Assembly (NCBI GenBank): GCA_964617825.1
Contig: CAZTWL010000016.1
Span: 22,487 to 86,486 of the forward strand
Source: VSJD01 sp964617825
GTDB lineage: Bacteria; Verrucomicrobiota; Kiritimatiellia; JAAZAB01
Length of the DNA stretch: 64,000 bases
Direction: 5' to 3'
Shown here piece by piece: positions 42,881 to 52,413 of the stretch. The position numbers and the translations under genes were made by a program. The first letter of the stretch is position 1. Each line of letters opens with the position of its first letter. The notes beneath the pieces are model-generated. The model had not been told where the DNA came from and ran no database searches. It worked only from the letters and a program-made list of their open reading frames with translations.

Positions 42881-43762
42881 ATGGCGGCAAAAATTATTGA
42901 CGGCAAGCAGGTGTCCGCTGCGATCCGTGCGGAACTCATCGATGAAGTCCGGAAACTGAAATCCCGCGGCGTTACGCCGGGACTGAGTGTCATTCTGGTC
43001 GGGGACGATCCGGCATCGCATTCGTATGTCACGGGGAAGGAGCGGGCTTGCGCCGAGATCGGGCTGTTTTCGGACAATCGTCGCCTGCCTGTGGCGACCT
43101 CGCAAGCCGAATTGATGGCTTTGGTTCGCGCGATGAATGCCGACCCGAAGATCCACGGCATTCTGGTGCAACTTCCCCTGCCGAAACATCTGAACGAGAG
43201 CGAAGTGCTCCTGGCGATTGACCCGGACAAGGACGTGGACGGTTTTCACCCGATTAACGTCGGCCGGATGATGTTGGGGCAGAAAGCCTTGTTGGCGTGC
43301 ACACCTCATGGCGTGATCCAGCTGCTGCTGCGCAACGGCGTCAAGCTGAAGGGCGCACATGTGGTTGTGGTCGGCCGCAGCAACCTGGTCGGCAAGCCGC
43401 TGGCCAATATGCTGATTCAAAAAAACGATCAAGCCAATGCCACGGTTACGATCTGCCACACGGGCACCCCGGATATCGGCCGTTTCACGCGCCAGGCGGA
43501 TATCGTCGTGGCCGCCGCCGGACGTCCGAAAATGATCACGGCCGACATGATCAAGCCCGGCGCGGTGGTGATTGATGTTGGCGTCAATCGCGTGGAAGAC
43601 GCTTCCAAGAAAGCCGGCTATCGCCTGGTGGGCGATGTTGATTTTGAAGCGGTCAAGGAAAAGGCCGGCATGATTACGCCGGTTCCCGGCGGCGTCGGGC
43701 CCATGACCATTACCATGCTGATGTTCAATACCGTGGCTGCGGCGCAGCGGGCACGGGCTTAA
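42881..43762 (+). CDS. folD: FolD: methylenetetrahydrofolate dehydrogenase/cyclohydrolase
   Basis: At 293 residues this has the normal FolD length. SHSYVTGKERAC holds the catalytic Tyr49 and Lys53; QLPLPKHLNE and DVDGFHPINVGRM follow; the NADP site is VVVGRSNLVGKPLANML; PVPGGVGPMTITMLM is the C-terminal signature. The enzyme interconverts methylene-, methenyl- and formyl-tetrahydrofolate in one-carbon metabolism. GGGA lies 8-11 bases upstream of the ATG. A strong two-way terminator follows the stop by 25 bp. Confidence 0.97.
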   Translation: MAAKIIDGKQVSAAIRAELIDEVRKLKSRGVTPGLSVILVGDDPASHSYVTGKERACAEIGLFSDNRRLPVATSQAELMALVRAMNADPKIHGILVQLPLPKHLNESEVLLAIDPDKDVDGFHPINVGRMMLGQKALLACTPHGVIQLLLRNGVKLKGAHVVVVGRSNLVGKPLANMLIQKNDQANATVTICHTGTPDIGRFTRQADIVVAAAGRPKMITADMIKPGAVVIDVGVNRVEDASKKAGYRLVGDVDFEAVKEKAGMITPVPGGVGPMTITMLMFNTVAAAQRARA

Positions 43763-43787
43763 TCGGCAACGTCGCCAAGATCTGCAA

Positions 43788-43821
43788 AAAGAGGCCGGTT
43801 GGCTTGCCAACCGGCCTCTTT
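43788..43821. terminator. Bidirectional terminator between folD and acyl-CoA dehydrogenase gene
   Basis: AAAGAGGCCGGTTGG and its perfect 15-bp complement flank a CTTG loop, with A/T-rich ends on both sides. It separates the convergent folD and acyl-CoA dehydrogenase genes. Confidence 0.9.
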
Positions 43822-43889
43822 CAAGTAATGGTTTCTATCTGGTGCAGCCGCATCCGCGCGGGCGTGGCTCCGGCGTCCGGCTTGCGTCA

Positions 43890-45050
43890 TCAGGTCTTCC
43901 GGCTGGCGGCTTCCTTGATCAGGCTCATGCCGATGACTTCGCGCTGGATCTGGTTGGTGCCTTCGTAGATCTGGGTGATCTTGGCGTCGCGCATCATCTT
44001 TTCGACCGGGTATTCCTTCATGTAACCGTAGCCGCCCAAAATCTGGACGGCGTCGGTCGTGACGCGCATGGCGGTATCGGAGGCGAAAAGCTTGCACATG
44101 GCCGAGATCTTGCTGACGTCCTTGGCGCCGCTGTCAATGTAACGGGCGGCGGAATAAACCAGGGCGCGGGCGGCCTCGACCTGAGTGGCCATGTCGGCCA
44201 GCATGAACTGGACGCCCTGGAAGGAGCAAATCGGCTTGCCGAACTGGCGGCGTTCGCGGCTGTATTTGACGGCTTCGTCCAAGGCGCCGGCGGCGATGCC
44301 CAGAGCCTGGGCGGCCACGCCCGGGCGCGACGTATCGAAGGTCTTCATGGCCACGATAAAGCCCAAACCTTCCTTGCCGAGAATATTGGCTTTCGGCACA
44401 CGGCAATCCTGGAAGACCAGTTCGCGTGTGGCGGAAGCGCGGATGCCCATCTTGTTTTCCTTCTTGCCGAAGGTAAACCCGGGCGTCCCTTTCTCCACGA
44501 TGAACGTCGTGGCGCCGCGCGAGCCCTTGGTTTTATCGGTCTTGGTGACGACCGAGTAAATGTCGGCTTCGCCGCCGTTGGTAATCCATTGCTTGGTGCC
44601 GTTGATGATATAGTCGTCGCCATCTTTGGTGGCCGTAGTGGCGATGGCGCCGGCGTCGCTGCCGGCGTTGGCCTCGGTCAGGCCGAAGGCTGCCAGGGAT
44701 TTGCCGGAGGCGATGCGTGGCAGGTATTTCTGCTTCTGCTCGTCGTTCCCGTAAAGAATGATCGGGAAGGTGCCCAGCGCCGTGGCCGCCAGGCTCAGGG
44801 CGATGCCGCTGCAGACCTTGGAGAGTTCCTCGACGGCGATGCACAGGTCCATGACCCCGCCGCCCATGCCGCCATATTTTTCCTCGATATAGAGGCCGCA
44901 TAAATCCGCTTGGGCGAATATCGGCAGGATTTCATGCGGGAATTCGTTGGCTTCGTCATAGTGCTCGCGGATCGGCTTCATCTTTTCCTGGGCCAACTGG
45001 CGGCACAAGTCCTGGATCATTACCTGCTGTTCGGTCAGGCCGTAATTCAT
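43890..45050 (-). CDS. Acyl-CoA dehydrogenase
   Basis: The 386-residue flavoenzyme is a typical short- or medium-chain acyl-CoA dehydrogenase. FGLTEANAGSDAGAI and KQWITNGG bind FAD and substrate, RRQFGKPICSFQGVQF is the second family signature, and ITQIYEGTNQIQR near residue 368 holds the catalytic Glu. It oxidises acyl-CoA to enoyl-CoA, passing electrons to ETF. No etfAB or beta-oxidation gene is near. AGGAG lies about 10 bases upstream of the ATG. Butyryl-CoA-like specificity is suggested by overall similarity, not by a decisive residue. Confidence 0.94.
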   Translation of the reverse strand: MNYGLTEQQVMIQDLCRQLAQEKMKPIREHYDEANEFPHEILPIFAQADLCGLYIEEKYGGMGGGVMDLCIAVEELSKVCSGIALSLAATALGTFPIILYGNDEQKQKYLPRIASGKSLAAFGLTEANAGSDAGAIATTATKDGDDYIINGTKQWITNGGEADIYSVVTKTDKTKGSRGATTFIVEKGTPGFTFGKKENKMGIRASATRELVFQDCRVPKANILGKEGLGFIVAMKTFDTSRPGVAAQALGIAAGALDEAVKYSRERRQFGKPICSFQGVQFMLADMATQVEAARALVYSAARYIDSGAKDVSKISAMCKLFASDTAMRVTTDAVQILGGYGYMKEYPVEKMMRDAKITQIYEGTNQIQREVIGMSLIKEAASRKT

Positions 45051-45203
45051 GAAACTTTTCTCCTGTCCTGTGTTTTACCGTTATCTCATCAATAGAAGGG
45101 CGCCATTATAAAAGCGTGGTCGGGGCTGTCAATGGATTATTGCGGACCAAGATCGGTGCCTTGGCCAGGCGCTAGGTGCGGTCAACTTTGCGGACATTAA
45201 GCC

Positions 45204-47387
45204 TTACCGATTTTTTCGAATGCCGGCCAGGCGCTGTCGCAGGCGGGTGCGGCGCTCGACGGAGCAGTTGTTGGCAATGGCAATCGACACGGCCTTTTTC
45301 GAGCCGACCAGGCAGACCAGCTTGCGCCCTCGCGTTAATGCGGTGTAAAGCAGGTTGCGTTGCAGAAGCTTGTAATGCTGGGTGGTCATCAGGATCACCA
45401 CGGCGGGGTGTTCGCTGCCCTGTGCCTTGTGGATGGAGCTGGCATAGGCCAGGTTGAGTTCGTCCAGTTCGAAAAGCTGGTAGTTAACCAGCCGGCCGTC
45501 GAAATCCACCTCGACTTCCTGGTCCTCGATCGCGATTTTCCGGATCTGCCCGATATCCCCGTTATAGACGTCCTTGTCGTAATTATTCCGCATTTGCATG
45601 ACGCGATCGCCGGCGCGGTAGATCCTGCCATAGCGCGTGACCGATTCGCCCGTGGGATTGAGCGCTTCCTGCAGGACGGCGTTCATGTTTTCGGCGCCCA
45701 GTTCGAAGCGGCGCATGGGTGTCAGAAGCTGGATGTCCGTCCGCGGGTTCAGGCCGAACCGCTGGGGGATGCGCTTGGTGATCAGTTCGATTGCGGCGCG
45801 GATGACCTTGTCGGGATCGTTTTCATCCATAAAATAGAAGTCGGAATCGTCGCCGGCCGGCGGCACTTCAAAAAACTGGCCCGTGTTGACCTGGTGGGCA
45901 TTATGCACGATCCAGCTTCGGGCGCTTTGTCGGAAAATGACATCCAGCTTGACTGCCGGGATGGCGCCGGACGCGATCATGTCGCGCAAGACGTTGCCGG
46001 GGCCCACGCTGGGCAGCTGGTCGGCATCCCCCACAATTATCAGCCGGGATGCGGAGGGGAGCGCCAGCAGAAAGCTCAGCATCAGGTTGACGTCGATCAT
46101 GGAGGCTTCGTCGAGGATAAACACATCGCCCGCCAGGGGGTGCGCCTGGTCGTGCTCGAAGCGGCCCGAGGCCGGCATGAATTTCAAGAGCCGATGGAGC
46201 GTCATGGCCGGATGCCGTGTGGCTTCCTCCATGCGCTTGGCGGCGCGTCCGGTTGGCGCCGCGAGGCAGACGCCCATGCGCTTGGCCGCAAATATGTCCA
46301 CGAGGGCGCGGATAATCGTGGTTTTACCGACCCCGGGACCTCCCGTGATGATGCTCGCTTTTTCCCGCAGCGCCAATGTCAGGGCCTGACTTTGGGCGGG
46401 CGCGAATTCGATTTGCATGCGTCCGGCGGCCCAGGCAATGGCTTTGGCCGTCTCTGCCGGCAGCCAACTGGGCGGGGTTTCCAGCAGGCGCGCAATTTGG
46501 GCGGCGATACCCGTTTCGGCATGGTACAGCGCCGCTATGAATATGTCGGAATCTTCCTCGATCAAAGTTCGCTTGCTTAGTTCGAGCGCCAAAGCTTCTT
46601 CCAGCACGGCGGTTGGTATGGTCAGCAGTTGCTCCGCTGTGGCCAGCAATTCCGCGCGGGGACAATAACAATGACCCTCATCCGTCAGGGTGTTGAGCGT
46701 GTAGACGATGCCGGCCTGGGCGCGCGCCACCGATTGCGGCGGGATGCCGATGGCCATGGCGATTTTGTCGGCGGACTTGAAGCCGATACCCCAGATATCC
46801 TCCGCCAGCCGGTAGGGATTTTTCCGGACCATGGCGATGGCATCATCGCCGTAAGCGCGGTAGATCCGCATGGCCTGGGAGGTGCTTACCCCGTGGCCGT
46901 GCAGGAAGATCATAATTTCGCGCACGGCCTTCTGCTCGTTCCAGGCAGCCTTGATTTGTTCGCGCCGTTTTTTGCCGATGCCCTCTACCGTTTCCAGGCG
47001 CGCCGATTCCCGGCTGATGATCCGCAGAGTGTCGTCGCCGAATTTTTTGACCAGCCGCCCGGCCAGCACCGGGCCGATGCCTTGGATAAGGCCGCTGGCC
47101 AGGTATTTTTCAATGCCTGCCGCGGAGTTCGGTTCGATGCATACCATCTTGCGGGCGTTGAACTGGAGCCCATGGGTTTTGTGACGAATCCAACGCCCTT
47201 CGGCCTGCAGGTTTTCGCCGGACCAGATGGCCGCACACGTGCCGACCACCACGATGCCTTCCTTGTGGCTGGAAGTCTTTAGGACGCAGACGGTATAGCC
47301 CGACTCTTCCGAGCGATAAACGATATGGTCGATGACGCCCGCTATGGTTTCTTCCGGGCCGGCAGCGGATGGGGCGGGGGTGGCCAT
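45204..47387 (-). CDS. recD2: RecD2-type SF1B DNA helicase
   Basis: The 727-residue protein has the RecD2 layout: an N-terminal OB-like and helix-hairpin-helix region (GLIQGIGPVLAGRLVKKFG, then VEGIGKKRREQI), and an SF1B motor with Walker A ITGGPGVGKTT near residue 350, Walker B VFILDEASM, GDADQLPSVGPGNVL, and motif VI LLYTALTRGRKL. RecD2 is a 5'-3' helicase without RecB or RecC, linked to DNA repair and fork maintenance. The start ATG at 47387 follows the stop of the coiled-coil protein gene by 6 bp, so the two are co-transcribed. Confidence 0.95.
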   Translation of the reverse strand: MATPAPSAAGPEETIAGVIDHIVYRSEESGYTVCVLKTSSHKEGIVVVGTCAAIWSGENLQAEGRWIRHKTHGLQFNARKMVCIEPNSAAGIEKYLASGLIQGIGPVLAGRLVKKFGDDTLRIISRESARLETVEGIGKKRREQIKAAWNEQKAVREIMIFLHGHGVSTSQAMRIYRAYGDDAIAMVRKNPYRLAEDIWGIGFKSADKIAMAIGIPPQSVARAQAGIVYTLNTLTDEGHCYCPRAELLATAEQLLTIPTAVLEEALALELSKRTLIEEDSDIFIAALYHAETGIAAQIARLLETPPSWLPAETAKAIAWAAGRMQIEFAPAQSQALTLALREKASIITGGPGVGKTTIIRALVDIFAAKRMGVCLAAPTGRAAKRMEEATRHPAMTLHRLLKFMPASGRFEHDQAHPLAGDVFILDEASMIDVNLMLSFLLALPSASRLIIVGDADQLPSVGPGNVLRDMIASGAIPAVKLDVIFRQSARSWIVHNAHQVNTGQFFEVPPAGDDSDFYFMDENDPDKVIRAAIELITKRIPQRFGLNPRTDIQLLTPMRRFELGAENMNAVLQEALNPTGESVTRYGRIYRAGDRVMQMRNNYDKDVYNGDIGQIRKIAIEDQEVEVDFDGRLVNYQLFELDELNLAYASSIHKAQGSEHPAVVILMTTQHYKLLQRNLLYTALTRGRKLVCLVGSKKAVSIAIANNCSVERRTRLRQRLAGIRKNR

Positions 47388-47393
47388 GGGAAT

Positions 47394-48107
47394 TTAAGGA
47401 GCGGGAATCGGCAGGCGGAGCGGGACGGCATTGGTCGTTGTCACCGTCAGGGTATTGACGGCCTTCGGCTCGACGGCTGCCGGTACTTGGGCTGCGGGCG
47501 TTTGCTCCGCTTTCGCCGGCCGCGCTTCGGGCGGAACGGCGTTCATTACCTTGCGTTGCACTTCTTCCATGCGTTCGTGCAGTATTTTTAACTCGTTGTC
47601 GCGGCGCTGCAGGAGGTCTTTGGTTTGCGCATCCTGGGCTTTGAGCATGTCGGCTAGAACCTGTTTCTTAGCGTCCAGGTCGGTCAGCATGCGCTTGATC
47701 TCGGCCTGTTCCCGGACGGTGTTGGTGTCGGCCGCCGGCGCGGGCGCAGGGCGGGCGGAAGGATCGCCGCTTCGCGATTGTCGATTATTGTCGGGAAGCC
47801 GGTCGCCATCCGGGGCGAGGCGCTGGAGCAAGGCTTGCATCGATCGATTCGCCGTCTGGCGCTCGGTGTGCAGCTGATCCAGCAGGCTGTGGGCAAACCA
47901 GAGTCCGCTGCCGATGGCCACGGCCAGGAGCACAATAAAGAGCATCGTGATGCGGACATACTCGTTGCGCAGGCGCCGGCGTTCGTTTTCCAGCATCTGA
48001 TCGAGGAGTTGTTTCAGCATTTCCGTCGTGGGCGAGGAGACTGGCAGGGCCGGCAGGTTCTCGCCCGCTTTCAGATGCACCACATCGTTTTCGTTGTCTT
48101 TAGCCAT
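47394..48107 (-). CDS. Single-pass membrane protein with coiled coil, unknown function
   Basis: The 237-residue protein has a charged N-terminus, a TM helix at about residues 54-76 (MLFIVLLAVAIGSGLWFAH), a Pro/Ala-rich low-complexity stretch (about 105-130), and a predicted coiled coil (about 135-190, reading IKRMLTDLDAKKQVLADMLK). The tail is Pro/Ala/Val-rich. No family is recognised. It lies just upstream of recD2 on the same strand. A TATAAA box near 48145-48150 on the minus strand may belong to its promoter. Confidence 0.65.
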   Translation of the reverse strand: MAKDNENDVVHLKAGENLPALPVSSPTTEMLKQLLDQMLENERRRLRNEYVRITMLFIVLLAVAIGSGLWFAHSLLDQLHTERQTANRSMQALLQRLAPDGDRLPDNNRQSRSGDPSARPAPAPAADTNTVREQAEIKRMLTDLDAKKQVLADMLKAQDAQTKDLLQRRDNELKILHERMEEVQRKVMNAVPPEARPAKAEQTPAAQVPAAVEPKAVNTLTVTTTNAVPLRLPIPAP

Positions 48108-48171
48108 ATTCGTTCTTGATCTTTTAGGCGGACAGTTTATATTGATCGAAGTTTACCAGCAAACCCATCTT

Positions 48172-48257
48172 GCACGGGTGGCGGAATGGCAGACGCGTTA
48201 GTTTAAGGGGCTAATGTCAGTAATGACGTGCGGGTTCAACTCCCGCCCCGTGCACCA
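48172..48257 (+). tRNA. tRNA-Leu, anticodon AAG
   Basis: The cloverleaf is complete with encoded CCA. The acceptor GCACGGG pairs with CCCGTGC; the D-stem is GCG/CGC. The anticodon stem TTAGT/GCTAA holds the loop TTAAGGG, so positions 34-36 read AAG. The long variable arm has a 5-bp stem (TGTCA/TGACG), as expected for Leu. The T-arm GCGGG/CCCGC holds TTCAACT. Anticodon AAG would need inosine at position 34 to read several CUN codons; bacteria more often use GAG. Confidence 0.88.
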
Positions 48258-48369
48258 CTTGGCTAAGCCGGTTTTCCCCGCATGGACGCAAACACTGTCC
48301 TTAATACTGCCGTTCGGCGCATGGCCTGTCAACCACTTTGTGAATATTAAACATTAACCTTTGGCTCCC

Positions 48370-49014
48370 ATGAAACTCCTGATTGCCAGTCGTAATCCCC
48401 ACAAGCTCGTTGAAATCCGCGCGATCTTTAATCTGCCTTCCGTTGAAATTGTCGGCGCCCATGAAATTGAGGGGCTACCGGAAGTTGTCGAGGACGGCCG
48501 GACTTTTCAAGCCAATGCCGTTAAAAAAGCGGTTTCTCTGGCCATGCGGACGAAGCTTTGGACACTGGCCGACGATTCCGGCCTGGAGGTCGAGGCGCTC
48601 AATGGCGAGCCGGGGGTTTATTCCGCGCGGTTTGCCGGCGATCCGGCGGATTATGTTGCCAACAATGCCAAGCTGCTGCGCCTGCTGGCGCAGCAGCCCA
48701 ACCGCGCGGCGCGCTTTGTCTGCGTTGTGGCGCTTTCCAGTCCCAGCGGCCGGGCCCAGATTGTCGAGGGTATTTGCCAGGGCCGGATTTTGCACGAGGG
48801 CCGTGGCGAGCAGGGGTTCGGCTATGATCCGCTCTTTGTGCCCGACGACTACGATCTGACGTTTGCCCAGATGGATGCCGGGCTCAAAAATAAGATTTCT
48901 CACCGGGCCAAGGCTCTTGCCCGCGCCATGCAGACCTGGAGTGACCTGCTCGCCCAATCGGCCGCCGATTGGCCCACCTGCCGGACAAAACGCAAGATTT
49001 TCGATAACGACTGA
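48370..49014 (+). CDS. rdgB: XTP/dITP diphosphatase (RdgB/HAM1)
   Basis: The 214-residue protein matches the family: LLIASRNPHKLVEI at the N-terminus, LADDSGLEVEALNGEPGVYS with the catalytic Asp, RFAG, and GFGYDPLFVPDDYD, ending with SHRAKAL. It removes non-canonical purine nucleoside triphosphates from the pool. The ATG at 48370 is chosen; a TTG at 48361 would add three residues. It follows the tRNA gene by 112 bp with no clear ribosome binding site. Confidence 0.95.
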   Translation: MKLLIASRNPHKLVEIRAIFNLPSVEIVGAHEIEGLPEVVEDGRTFQANAVKKAVSLAMRTKLWTLADDSGLEVEALNGEPGVYSARFAGDPADYVANNAKLLRLLAQQPNRAARFVCVVALSSPSGRAQIVEGICQGRILHEGRGEQGFGYDPLFVPDDYDLTFAQMDAGLKNKISHRAKALARAMQTWSDLLAQSAADWPTCRTKRKIFDND

Positions 49015-49024
49015 TCGCCCCGGA

Positions 49025-50773
49025 TCAGCCGATGTCAGGGATATCGCGGAATTCAGCGGTGCGGCTGCGGACGGTGTGCAGTTCCAGAACGATCAGTTCG
49101 TTGAGGCCTTTGCGCAGTTTGGGCGCCGGCACGAACAGTGTGTGCTGGGGGCCTTTCTCTTCCCAGTAGCGACCCAGGTTGAACCCGTTCAGCCACGCGA
49201 CTCCCTTGGTCCAGCCGGGCAGGGCCAGAAATGTGTCGGCTGGCTCGTCCACTTTGAATGTGCCGCGATAGAAGGTCGGTCCCGCGCTTTCGGACTTGAC
49301 GCCAAATTTTATTTTGCGCAGGTTGTTCAACGGCAGCGGGAAGATGGACCATTCGAAAAGGAACTGGTAACCCAGGCGCACACCTTCGCCGATGCCCTTG
49401 CGGTCGTGCAGCCAAGGGCCGTAGTTGACCCGCCCCATGTTCTCGACCAGGATGTCAAGCTGGTGCCGGTCGGGGCCGAACTCGAGCTGGAGAGGGGATT
49501 CTTTCATGTCACGGTCGAGGACCCCTTTATATTCGCCGTTCATAAAAATGAGCGCGCGATCGTGCATGCCTTGCAGTTCGAGGGGCGCCTTTTCGCGCGG
49601 GCCCTGGACCGTGGTCCTGTAGTGGATGAAGCCGTAATTCTGGCCGAGGGCTTCCATGGGCAGCGGGATGACGGAGCGTATTGGCTTGGACAGCTGGTCA
49701 AGGCTAGACAGCAGCGCTGCAGATTCTTGCAGTTCAACCTTGCCAAATGCACGCCGGGGAGCCGGAGCGGGCAAGGGGATGTCAGGCCCCGGCGCATATT
49801 TGCGGATAACGTCGCGAAAGGCGAAATATTTTGGAGTGGGTTCGCCCTGTTCGTTGAGCGGAGAGTCGTAGTCGTAGCTGGTTACATCGGGCATAAATGT
49901 TGTGCCGTCGTGGTTGGCGCCGGACATGAAGCCGAAGTTGGTTCCGCCGTGGAACATGTACAGGCTGACGGATGCGCCGGCGGCCAGCATGGTGTCGAGC
50001 GCCTGCGCCGCTTCCTGCGGATCGCGCGTGTGGTGGGCTTTGCCCCAGTTATCGAACCAGCCGTTCCAGAATTCGCCGCACATCATGGGGCCTTTTGGCT
50101 GGTGCGCGCGCAGCTTGCGGAATGCCTCTTCCGGGCGCGAGCCGAAATTAACCACCTTGAACAGATCTGGAAGCGTCCCTCCGGTCAGCATGGTGTCGGA
50201 GGGTCCGTCGGAAGTAAAAAACAGGCAGTCGATGCCGCGGCGCTGCAGACCGTCGGCCAGATGCCGCAGGTAGGTTTTGTCGCTGCCATAGCTGCCATAT
50301 TCGTTCTCCACCTGCATGGCGATGATGGGGCCGCCGCGGGAAGCTTGCAGTGGCGCCAGCCGTGCGATCAAGGCATCGAAGAAACGATCGACGGCCTTCA
50401 GGAAGGGCGGGTAGGCGCAACGCACGCGCATGGCGGGATCCTTGAGCAGCCAGGCCGGCAAGCCGCCGAAATCCCATTCGGCGCAGATATAGGGGCCGGG
50501 CCGTATAATGACCATGAGCCCCAGTTCGGCTGCCAGCTCGATGTAACGGACGATATCCAGCGGTCCGCTAAAATCCAGTTTGCCTGGTTTCGGTTCGTGC
50601 AGGTTCCAGCAGACATAGGTTTCGAGCGTGTTCAGGCCCATGCCTTTGAGCTTGATCATCCGGTCGCGCCAGTACTCCGGCGTTACGCGGAAGTAGTGCA
50701 TGGCGCCGGCCAGAATCAGGATGGTTTGGCCATTCTGCTCGAAATTATCTCCCTTGATCAAAACAGGCTGCAT
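49025..50773 (-). CDS. GH35 family beta-galactosidase
   Basis: The 582-residue protein has the GH35 signature GGPIIAMQVENEYGS near residue 155, with the acid/base Glu, and CGEFWNGWFDNWG near 232, with the nucleophile. YMFHGGTNFGFMSGAN and RPGPYICAEWDFGGLPAWLL are also typical. C-terminal jelly-roll domains follow (LGRYWEEKGPQHTLFVPAP). It should release terminal beta-linked galactose. There is no signal peptide, so it acts in the cytosol on imported oligosaccharide. GGGAG lies 9 bases upstream of the ATG at 50773; the ATG at 50782 is too close. It is the last gene after pyrK, pyrD and an unknown gene. Confidence 0.94.
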   Translation of the reverse strand: MQPVLIKGDNFEQNGQTILILAGAMHYFRVTPEYWRDRMIKLKGMGLNTLETYVCWNLHEPKPGKLDFSGPLDIVRYIELAAELGLMVIIRPGPYICAEWDFGGLPAWLLKDPAMRVRCAYPPFLKAVDRFFDALIARLAPLQASRGGPIIAMQVENEYGSYGSDKTYLRHLADGLQRRGIDCLFFTSDGPSDTMLTGGTLPDLFKVVNFGSRPEEAFRKLRAHQPKGPMMCGEFWNGWFDNWGKAHHTRDPQEAAQALDTMLAAGASVSLYMFHGGTNFGFMSGANHDGTTFMPDVTSYDYDSPLNEQGEPTPKYFAFRDVIRKYAPGPDIPLPAPAPRRAFGKVELQESAALLSSLDQLSKPIRSVIPLPMEALGQNYGFIHYRTTVQGPREKAPLELQGMHDRALIFMNGEYKGVLDRDMKESPLQLEFGPDRHQLDILVENMGRVNYGPWLHDRKGIGEGVRLGYQFLFEWSIFPLPLNNLRKIKFGVKSESAGPTFYRGTFKVDEPADTFLALPGWTKGVAWLNGFNLGRYWEEKGPQHTLFVPAPKLRKGLNELIVLELHTVRSRTAEFRDIPDIG

Positions 50774-50811
50774 GACGATCATCTCCCGTTCCTAGGGACA
50801 TCGGAACTCGT

Positions 50812-52413
50812 TCATGGTTCCGGGCGCGGCCCGATCTGAAGGTGAACAAGCGCATTTGAACCTTCCGGTTCCATCCACAGTGTGCACGATTGGAGCGGAC
50901 AGGTTCGATCCAGGAGGATGCGCAAGGTCTTGATGGCCGGCGGCGTCGAAGGCCTTTCGGACGTGCGCTGGCTCAGGCCCCACAGGCTTAAGGCCAACTG
51001 GATGGTTTTGCCGCCGGCATCGAGATCCAGCCAGGCCACTCCCGATGTATTTTTGGCCGACATCGTTGCATGCCATCCGGCCGGCGGCAGCGGCGTTGTG
51101 TCGTCGAGCTTTTGGATCCGTTGCATTAATTTGGCCAGGCTGCCGGCCTGGCTGGATACAATCAGCCAATCGCCGACGAGGGTGTAGGCCGGACGGTCTT
51201 CGATCTCCATCTCGGATAGAAGCTGGTTGCTGGTAATTTCAATGGTCCAGAGCGCTTGCGCGCCGACGTTCAGAGGCATGGGGTCCTGAATCAGCCCGAG
51301 CCGGTGCCGGGCATTCAAGAGATCGAGTTCGCGTCTGATTGCGCGCTGGATGCCGTCCGGATGCTTGATGCGTGTAAAGGCCATGAGAGCCGGAATGCGC
51401 ATGCGTAAAGGTTTGCGTCCGTATCCGCCGCCATATTCGCCGGTGAAAAGCGCCAGCACCAGGCCGTTGTCATCAGGCCGAATCCAATCCGATTGGAGGA
51501 TGCGGTCGGCGGTTTCAAGCCAGGCGGCGTTGGGCGTTGTTGCCGGCAGCTTGTCCAAGATGGTGGCGAAAGGGAGTGCCATGATCAACACGGGTAAATT
51601 GCCGAGAGTCTGCTCTACGGCCGTTATCTCAATGCTTTCCGCGAGCTGCGCCTGGCGCAGAGGGCTTGGCCGTATCCGGATGTCGGCGGCAAGTCCCCGG
51701 TCATCGAAGCGCGCCAATTCCCCGGTCAGTGTAAATCGTTCGTTGTTGGCGGGCCCTAGCCATTGTCCCCAAAAAACATCCGGAGAGACCGGTTTGGGCA
51801 TCGCCTGCAATTCGGCGAACGCCCGGGTAGAAGGTATCAAGCCGTCATAAGCCATGAGCGCATAACGGACGGCGGATGGGTCGGGCGACAAGCAAGCCAG
51901 CAGAATGCCGTCGCCGCAGGCAAATGACAGGCGTTGGCCGTCGGCCAGGGGCTGCTGCAGGCCCCACATGGTTCGCCCGCCAAAGGACCCCAGGTCTTTG
52001 ATGCCATGCCACCGTCCCCAAACCAGGGCCCAGCGCACACAAGGACTCCAGCCTCCGATCCAGGCGGCTGCCATCCAGACAGACTGGGCGTTGCCTCCAG
52101 GCGCCGGAAGATAAGCGCAGAGGGTATCGCGCCGGGCCAGCCGGATCAATTGCGTAGCCGCAAGGTTCATGCGCGGAGCTCGAGTTTGGTCCGCAGTGCT
52201 TGTGGCGCCGAGAAAGGGGGCCAGCCAGATGTTGGTGGCCAACTGTGGCCAGCGTTGCGCCAGGTTCTGGTGCGCGCTGACCAAGGTGGCATTAGCGGGA
52301 ATGGCGCGATACAGGCCGGCGGGATCGTAAGGAATCCAGAATATATAGCCCGCCACGGCGGCGATAAAAAACGCCAATCCGCAGAATGTGAGCACTCGTC
52401 GCAGTGGCGTCAT
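50812..52413 (-). CDS. Membrane-anchored protein of unknown function (DUF3352-like layout)
   Basis: The 533-residue protein has one TM helix at residues 8-28 (VLTFCGLAFFIAAVAGYIFW) followed by a large, probably periplasmic, part that starts YDPAGLYRAIPANATLVSAH. This opening resembles DUF3352-type proteins, in which an anchor is followed by a domain about substrate-independent membrane function, but I cannot confirm the family. No catalytic motif is visible. Its ATG overlaps the pyrD stop as ATGA, so it is translated with pyrD. Its end is 38 bp before the GH35 start. Confidence 0.6.
   Translation of the reverse strand: MTPLRRVLTFCGLAFFIAAVAGYIFWIPYDPAGLYRAIPANATLVSAHQNLAQRWPQLATNIWLAPFLGATSTADQTRAPRMNLAATQLIRLARRDTLCAYLPAPGGNAQSVWMAAAWIGGWSPCVRWALVWGRWHGIKDLGSFGGRTMWGLQQPLADGQRLSFACGDGILLACLSPDPSAVRYALMAYDGLIPSTRAFAELQAMPKPVSPDVFWGQWLGPANNERFTLTGELARFDDRGLAADIRIRPSPLRQAQLAESIEITAVEQTLGNLPVLIMALPFATILDKLPATTPNAAWLETADRILQSDWIRPDDNGLVLALFTGEYGGGYGRKPLRMRIPALMAFTRIKHPDGIQRAIRRELDLLNARHRLGLIQDPMPLNVGAQALWTIEITSNQLLSEMEIEDRPAYTLVGDWLIVSSQAGSLAKLMQRIQKLDDTTPLPPAGWHATMSAKNTSGVAWLDLDAGGKTIQLALSLWGLSQRTSERPSTPPAIKTLRILLDRTCPLQSCTLWMEPEGSNALVHLQIGPRPEP

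Noticed and set aside
42464..43810. 448-codon minus-strand frame opposite folD
   Set aside because: Antisense to folD and the YprB-like gene and crosses the terminator between genes.
45360..46580. 406-codon plus-strand frame opposite recD2
   Set aside because: Antisense to the RecD2 motor domain; low-complexity translation.
48863..50839. 658-codon open frame on the plus strand opposite the GH35 gene
   Set aside because: It is fully antisense to a protein with clear GH35 motifs; its translation has no recognisable domain and arises from the codon bias of the GC-rich gene.
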